A stretch of DNA of 64,000 nucleotides from UBA5972 sp964588725. Its GTDB lineage: Bacteria; Pseudomonadota; Alphaproteobacteria; Rhodobacterales; Rhodobacteraceae. The notes under the pieces were generated by a model. That model saw only the letters and a program-made list of their open reading frames with translations, was not told the origin of the DNA and did no database searches. This document shows positions 61,143-64,000 of this stretch, in pieces (positions within the stretch are counted from its first letter, which is position 1; each line of letters begins with the position of its first letter). The stretch is from assembly GCA_964588725.1 (NCBI GenBank), contig CAZPQL010000003.1:24659-88658 (forward strand), written 5' to 3'. A program made the position numbers and the translations under genes.

Positions 61143-62034
61143 ACGACAACAATCCACAGATTTCGTCCAGCTCTTCCAACGTCGCGTATTGAATTGTTAC
61201 AGTCCCTGTACCGGCCTGTGCGTTGTGGTTAATAGCGACCAACATCCCAATATTGGCACCCAAATCAAGTTCAAGTGCCTTGGTATCCGCGTCCTTTAAG
61301 GTATCATTATCTTTGGTTTTAACCGTTTCCACCAATGGCCTTTTGACCAGTTTTTCGGTTTGTCGTACGGATAAGCCTTTGGATATTATTCGCTTTGCCA
61401 GATCAATCTGATTGGGCGCCGAAATCAATTGTCGCGCATGGCCTGACGACAATTTGCCGGCCCGTAGCATATCCAGAACCTCTGGCAAAAGATTGAGCAA
61501 CCGCAGAGCGTTCGCAATGTGACTCCGGCTTTTGCCAAGAATTGCCGACAGCTGTTCCTGGGTATATTCAAACCGCTCCATTAATTGTTTGTATCCCTGC
61601 GCCTCTTCGACGGCATTCAGGTCCGCCCTTTGAATGTTTTCTATAATGGCAATTTCAAGGACGTCGCTATCTGTTAGGTCTTTGATAATAATGGGAATAT
61701 CGTGTAAATTTGCCAGCTGCGCGGCGCGCCACCTGCGTTCGCCCGCTACAATTTGATACCCGCCGTTCGTCTGATCGACGCGAACGATTAGCGGCTGAAT
61801 GATTCCACGCTCGCGAATTGACGCTGCAAGTTCTTCCAGCTCGATTTTGTCGAAATCCTGCCGGGGTTGTTCGGGATTTGGGTGGAGCGTCTCTACCGGC
61901 GCGGTCGCCTGGCTTTTCTGGGCCTGTGTGTGACGGTCCTGCTGATCATTGTCGACAGGTTCGATTTCGACATCTGCCATCAGTGCTGAAAGGCCTCTGC
62001 CCAGACCTCTTTTTTCGGGATTTCCGGTGCTCAT
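61117..62034 (-). CDS. parB: Chromosome partitioning protein ParB
   Basis: A 305-residue CTP-binding clamp that loads at parS and spreads. From ATG 62034 the N-terminus GLGRGLSALMADV is the usual ParA-interacting box. LHPNPEQPRQDFD, the CTP-binding GERRWRAAQ, IIENIQRADLNAVEEAQGYKQL and the HTH LSAILGKSRSHIANALRLLNL follow. A C-terminal dimerisation part ends the protein. It is 4 bases after the parA stop. Confidence 0.96.
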   Translation of the reverse strand: MSTGNPEKRGLGRGLSALMADVEIEPVDNDQQDRHTQAQKSQATAPVETLHPNPEQPRQDFDKIELEELAASIRERGIIQPLIVRVDQTNGGYQIVAGERRWRAAQLANLHDIPIIIKDLTDSDVLEIAIIENIQRADLNAVEEAQGYKQLMERFEYTQEQLSAILGKSRSHIANALRLLNLLPEVLDMLRAGKLSSGHARQLISAPNQIDLAKRIISKGLSVRQTEKLVKRPLVETVKTKDNDTLKDADTKALELDLGANIGMLVAINHNAQAGTGTVTIQYATLEELDEICGLLSFRASDETK

Positions 62035-62038
62035 TGGA

Positions 62039-62869
62039 TTAACTCTCCGCTTGCTGCAATTCTGGCGATGATTTGTTGTGTCGTCGAAGAATTTCGGCGG
62101 CAAGTTTTTGATATGCTATGCTGCCTTTGCTTTTATGGTCGTATATCAGAGCCGGAACCGCAAATGAGGGCGCCTCACTGAGCCTGACATTCCTGGGAAT
62201 CACCGTGTTCAACACGAGATCACCCAGGTTTTCCCGGACATCGCTTTCGACTTGTTTCGAAAGATTATTTCGCGGGTCAAACATTGTCAGAACCACACCC
62301 TCTATTCGAAGGTCCGAGTTGGCAGTTTGCCTTACTTCTCTGATAGATAGCATCAGTTGTGAAAGCCCTTCGAGCGCAAAGAATTCGCATTGCAACGGGA
62401 CAAGCACAGAGTGCGCGGCAACCATGGCGTTAACGGTTAGCAGATTTAGCGACGGCGGGCAGTCAATAAGAACATAGTCAAGATTAAACGGATCCAGCCC
62501 CTCGCCGCGCAATATATTGCGTAACCGCGTGGCGCGCGTTGCGTTGCTGGCCAATTCAATGTCAACCGAGCTGAGATCTGTTGTCGCCGGTGAAATAAGC
62601 AGGTTGGGAATTTGAGATTCACAAATAATGTCTTCAATCGGGGTGTCATTCATTAACAGATCGTAACTGGTGGCGTCACGTTCGCGAGCCGGGTTGCCTA
62701 ATCCTGTCGAGGCGTTGCCCTGTGGGTCTAAATCAATAAGAAGCACCCTTTTACCTACTGCTGCCAGCGCGGTGCCGAAATTGATGGCGGTTGTGGTCTT
62801 ACCGACACCGCCCTTTTGGTTGGCAATGGCTATTATTTTTGGTTTTGTCTGCTCACTTGTTGATTGCAC
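62039..62869 (-). CDS. parA: Chromosome partitioning ATPase ParA
   Basis: A 276-residue deviant Walker ATPase that segregates the origin region. Walker A is ANQKGGVGKTTTAINFG, with DLDPQGNAST and LIDCPPSLNLL later. The start is uncertain: the GTG at 62869, within the rsmG 3' end, gives a family-like N-terminus; a TTG at 62893 with GGGGA nearby would add eight residues. It is co-directional with rsmG and parB. Confidence 0.94.
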   Translation of the reverse strand: MQSTSEQTKPKIIAIANQKGGVGKTTTAINFGTALAAVGKRVLLIDLDPQGNASTGLGNPARERDATSYDLLMNDTPIEDIICESQIPNLLISPATTDLSSVDIELASNATRATRLRNILRGEGLDPFNLDYVLIDCPPSLNLLTVNAMVAAHSVLVPLQCEFFALEGLSQLMLSIREVRQTANSDLRIEGVVLTMFDPRNNLSKQVESDVRENLGDLVLNTVIPRNVRLSEAPSFAVPALIYDHKSKGSIAYQKLAAEILRRHNKSSPELQQAES

Positions 62870-63494
62870 GCCGAATATTCCGAATTTGAACAATTTTCCC
62901 CGTTGGGTTGGAAATACTGCCGCTTTGTTTTGCAGTGAATTTCCAGTATTCCTGTGCTTCAGTCAACTCTTTATCAATTTTTTCCCCTTTCAGAAAAATG
63001 CACAGAGTATTTTCTGTTGCGTGGGGTTCTGCGTAGCGAAGTAGTGTGTTCAGCGGCGCCAAGGCGCGCGCAGAAATCACGTCAGCCCCCAGTTTTGTCA
63101 GATTTTCTATTCGGGTAATGGCTATATTCGGCGATAAACCCAACTCTCGCGCAGTAAATTGAAGAAATGCGGCCTTGCGTTGATCTGACTCGGCAAACGT
63201 AAATTCTACGCCATCCCTATCATCCGCCGCAATTAGCGCAAGGACCATGCCGGGAAATCCGGCTCCGGTCCCAAGATCAAGCCATTTGGTGCACTTTTTG
63301 GGTTTGTAGCGCCAAATTTGCGCGGAATCCAGAAAATGCCTGACCCAAATATCTGGAATTGTGCTTTTCGCTACGAGATTGACACGAGGGTTCCACTGAA
63401 TAAGCAATTTTTCGTAGCTGTGAAGCTTTGAAATTGTTTCACGTGAAACATTAAGCGTATTTCGAAGCTTTTCGACAGCTTGATCTCTATCCAT
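62853..63494 (-). CDS. rsmG: 16S rRNA (guanine-527-N7)-methyltransferase RsmG (GidB)
   Basis: A 213-residue SAM-dependent methyltransferase acting on G527 of 16S rRNA. It shows INLVAKST-like VNLVAKSTIPDIWVRHFLDSAQ, LDLGTGAGFPGMVLA (SAM site) and FAESDQRKAAFL. Its start overlaps the mnmG 3' end by 8 bases, and a perfect parS site lies in its first codons. Loss of this gene gives low-level streptomycin resistance in other bacteria. Confidence 0.96.
   Translation of the reverse strand: MDRDQAVEKLRNTLNVSRETISKLHSYEKLLIQWNPRVNLVAKSTIPDIWVRHFLDSAQIWRYKPKKCTKWLDLGTGAGFPGMVLALIAADDRDGVEFTFAESDQRKAAFLQFTARELGLSPNIAITRIENLTKLGADVISARALAPLNTLLRYAEPHATENTLCIFLKGEKIDKELTEAQEYWKFTAKQSGSISNPTGKIVQIRNIRRAINK
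63435..63450. promoter_or_regulatory. parS centromere site
   Basis: TGTTTCACGTGAAACA, a perfect 16-bp palindrome identical to the consensus ParB-binding parS site, lies inside the 5' coding part of rsmG (it encodes the NVSRET segment). It is about 1.4 kb from parB. This marks the origin-proximal chromosome region. Confidence 0.95.
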
Positions 63495-64000
63495 TTGCGG
63501 CTTTGGTCGTCTTTATCCGTTTGATACCGGCGAGAATCAGCGTGAGCGCCGCTGGTGTCATGCCATCTATTCGCCCGGCCTGTCCCAGGTTTGCAGGACG
63601 AATCTCGATAAGTTTGGATTTTAGTTCATTCGAAAGACCGGCAATATGTGCATAGTCGAAATCGAACGGGATTTTGTGCGCGGCGTCGCGCTTCAGCGCG
63701 GCCACGTCTTTTTCCTGACGCAAAATATAGTGGGCATAGGTCGCGTCCCGTTCCAGCTGGGTAACAATTTCGGGTTCAGCACCCTCCAAATCGGGCCAAA
63801 GGGATGTAATTGTACCAAAATCCAGCCCCGGATAAGACAAAAGATCGTAGCCAGTGCGCCGGGCTCCATCTTGTTTGAGCTTCAGACCATTTTTTTGCGC
63901 TTCGCTGGGCGTAATGGATTTTGCTGTCACTGACTTTTTAAGTTTTTCCAGTGAATTCGTCTTGAGCTCGAATAGCTCCGCTCTTTTCTGTGAAACACAG
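63487..64000 (-). CDS. mnmG: tRNA uridine-5-carboxymethylaminomethyl modification enzyme MnmG (GidA), 3' part
   Basis: The C-terminal part of the FAD-dependent MnmG, which with MnmE modifies the wobble uridine of several tRNAs. The frame is open to the window edge (no start within the window). The segment contains ITPSEAQKNGLKLKQDGARRTGYDLL and YAHIAGLSNELKSKL...RPANLGQAGRIDGMTPAAL, the typical helical MnmE-binding C-terminus. It overlaps rsmG by 8 bases, the classic mnmG-rsmG-parAB order. Confidence 0.95.
   Translation of the reverse strand, partial: CVSQKRAELFELKTNSLEKLKKSVTAKSITPSEAQKNGLKLKQDGARRTGYDLLSYPGLDFGTITSLWPDLEGAEPEIVTQLERDATYAHYILRQEKDVAALKRDAAHKIPFDFDYAHIAGLSNELKSKLIEIRPANLGQAGRIDGMTPAALTLILAGIKRIKTTKAANG

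Noticed and set aside
63987..64000. CTGTGAAACACAG at the window edge as a second parS
   Set aside because: The centre is AAA rather than CACGTG; it is a small chance hairpin inside mnmG coding sequence.
1..64000. CRISPR arrays, insertion sequences, prophage genes or toxin-antitoxin pairs
   Set aside because: No regularly spaced repeats, transposase, integrase or phage structural motifs were recognised in any frame.

Overview
The window is chromosomal DNA of an alphaproteobacterium, most probably a member of the Rhodobacterales (marine Rhodobacteraceae-like). This rests on gene order: hrcA-grpE lies divergent from rph-rdgB-hemW, mnmG-rsmG-parA-parB forms an origin-proximal block with a perfect parS site, and kdsD is followed by lptC-lptA-lptB-hpf-ptsN. 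A GT14 glycosyltransferase with a long C-terminal extension of a kind I associate with Rhodobacteraceae points the same way. No rRNA, CRISPR array, insertion sequence or phage gene was seen. Genes are tightly packed and no gap without a gene exceeds about 220 bases.

Layout. 1-710: 3' part of rlmN. 843-3833: a mercury resistance locus, merTPFA divergent from merR across an 8-bp-arm palindromic operator. 3927-6029: cell-envelope genes (two L,D-transpeptidase-like proteins, a CAP-domain lipoprotein, a 58-residue secreted protein with its own terminator). 6098-9459: SDR protein, queG, a glutathione transferase and mtgA. 9524-15537: gltB and gltD. 15758-17550: uppP and an NDUFA9-like SDR. 17693-17779: tRNA-Leu(CAG).

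17799-30080: a nearly complete type II secretion system. gspC-D-E-F and gspG-H-I-J-K-L-M run on the minus strand. Between the two blocks, on the plus strand, lie the prepilin peptidase (gspO) and a secreted glutamyl-endopeptidase-like serine protease, a strong candidate substrate. A TPR-like lipoprotein divergent from gspC could be the secretin pilotin.

30248-35089: RNase D, kdsD, lptC, lptA, lptB, hpf, ptsN (Kdo synthesis and LPS transport; rpoN is not in its frequent place after lptB). 35187-46485: a surface polysaccharide locus. Nine minus-strand genes read cysQ, kdsB, GT2, galU, galE, GT4, GT2/GT92-like, GT14 fusion, two-domain sulfotransferase, with a divergent ABC-2 export permease. The combination of sulfotransferase and PAP phosphatase suggests a sulfated surface glycan. 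46505-50435: SH3-domain protein, dnaK, dnaJ. 50515-56473: rbsK, maeB, mutS. 56470-61142: grpE, hrcA, rph, rdgB, hemW, ybaN-like. 61117-64000: parB, parA, rsmG (containing parS) and the 3' part of mnmG, so this end is near the replication origin.

Assignments rest on reading the translated sequences and remembered family motifs; no database search was possible. Start codons were moved from the longest frame wherever a ribosome binding site, a signal peptide or gene overlap pointed to a better one.
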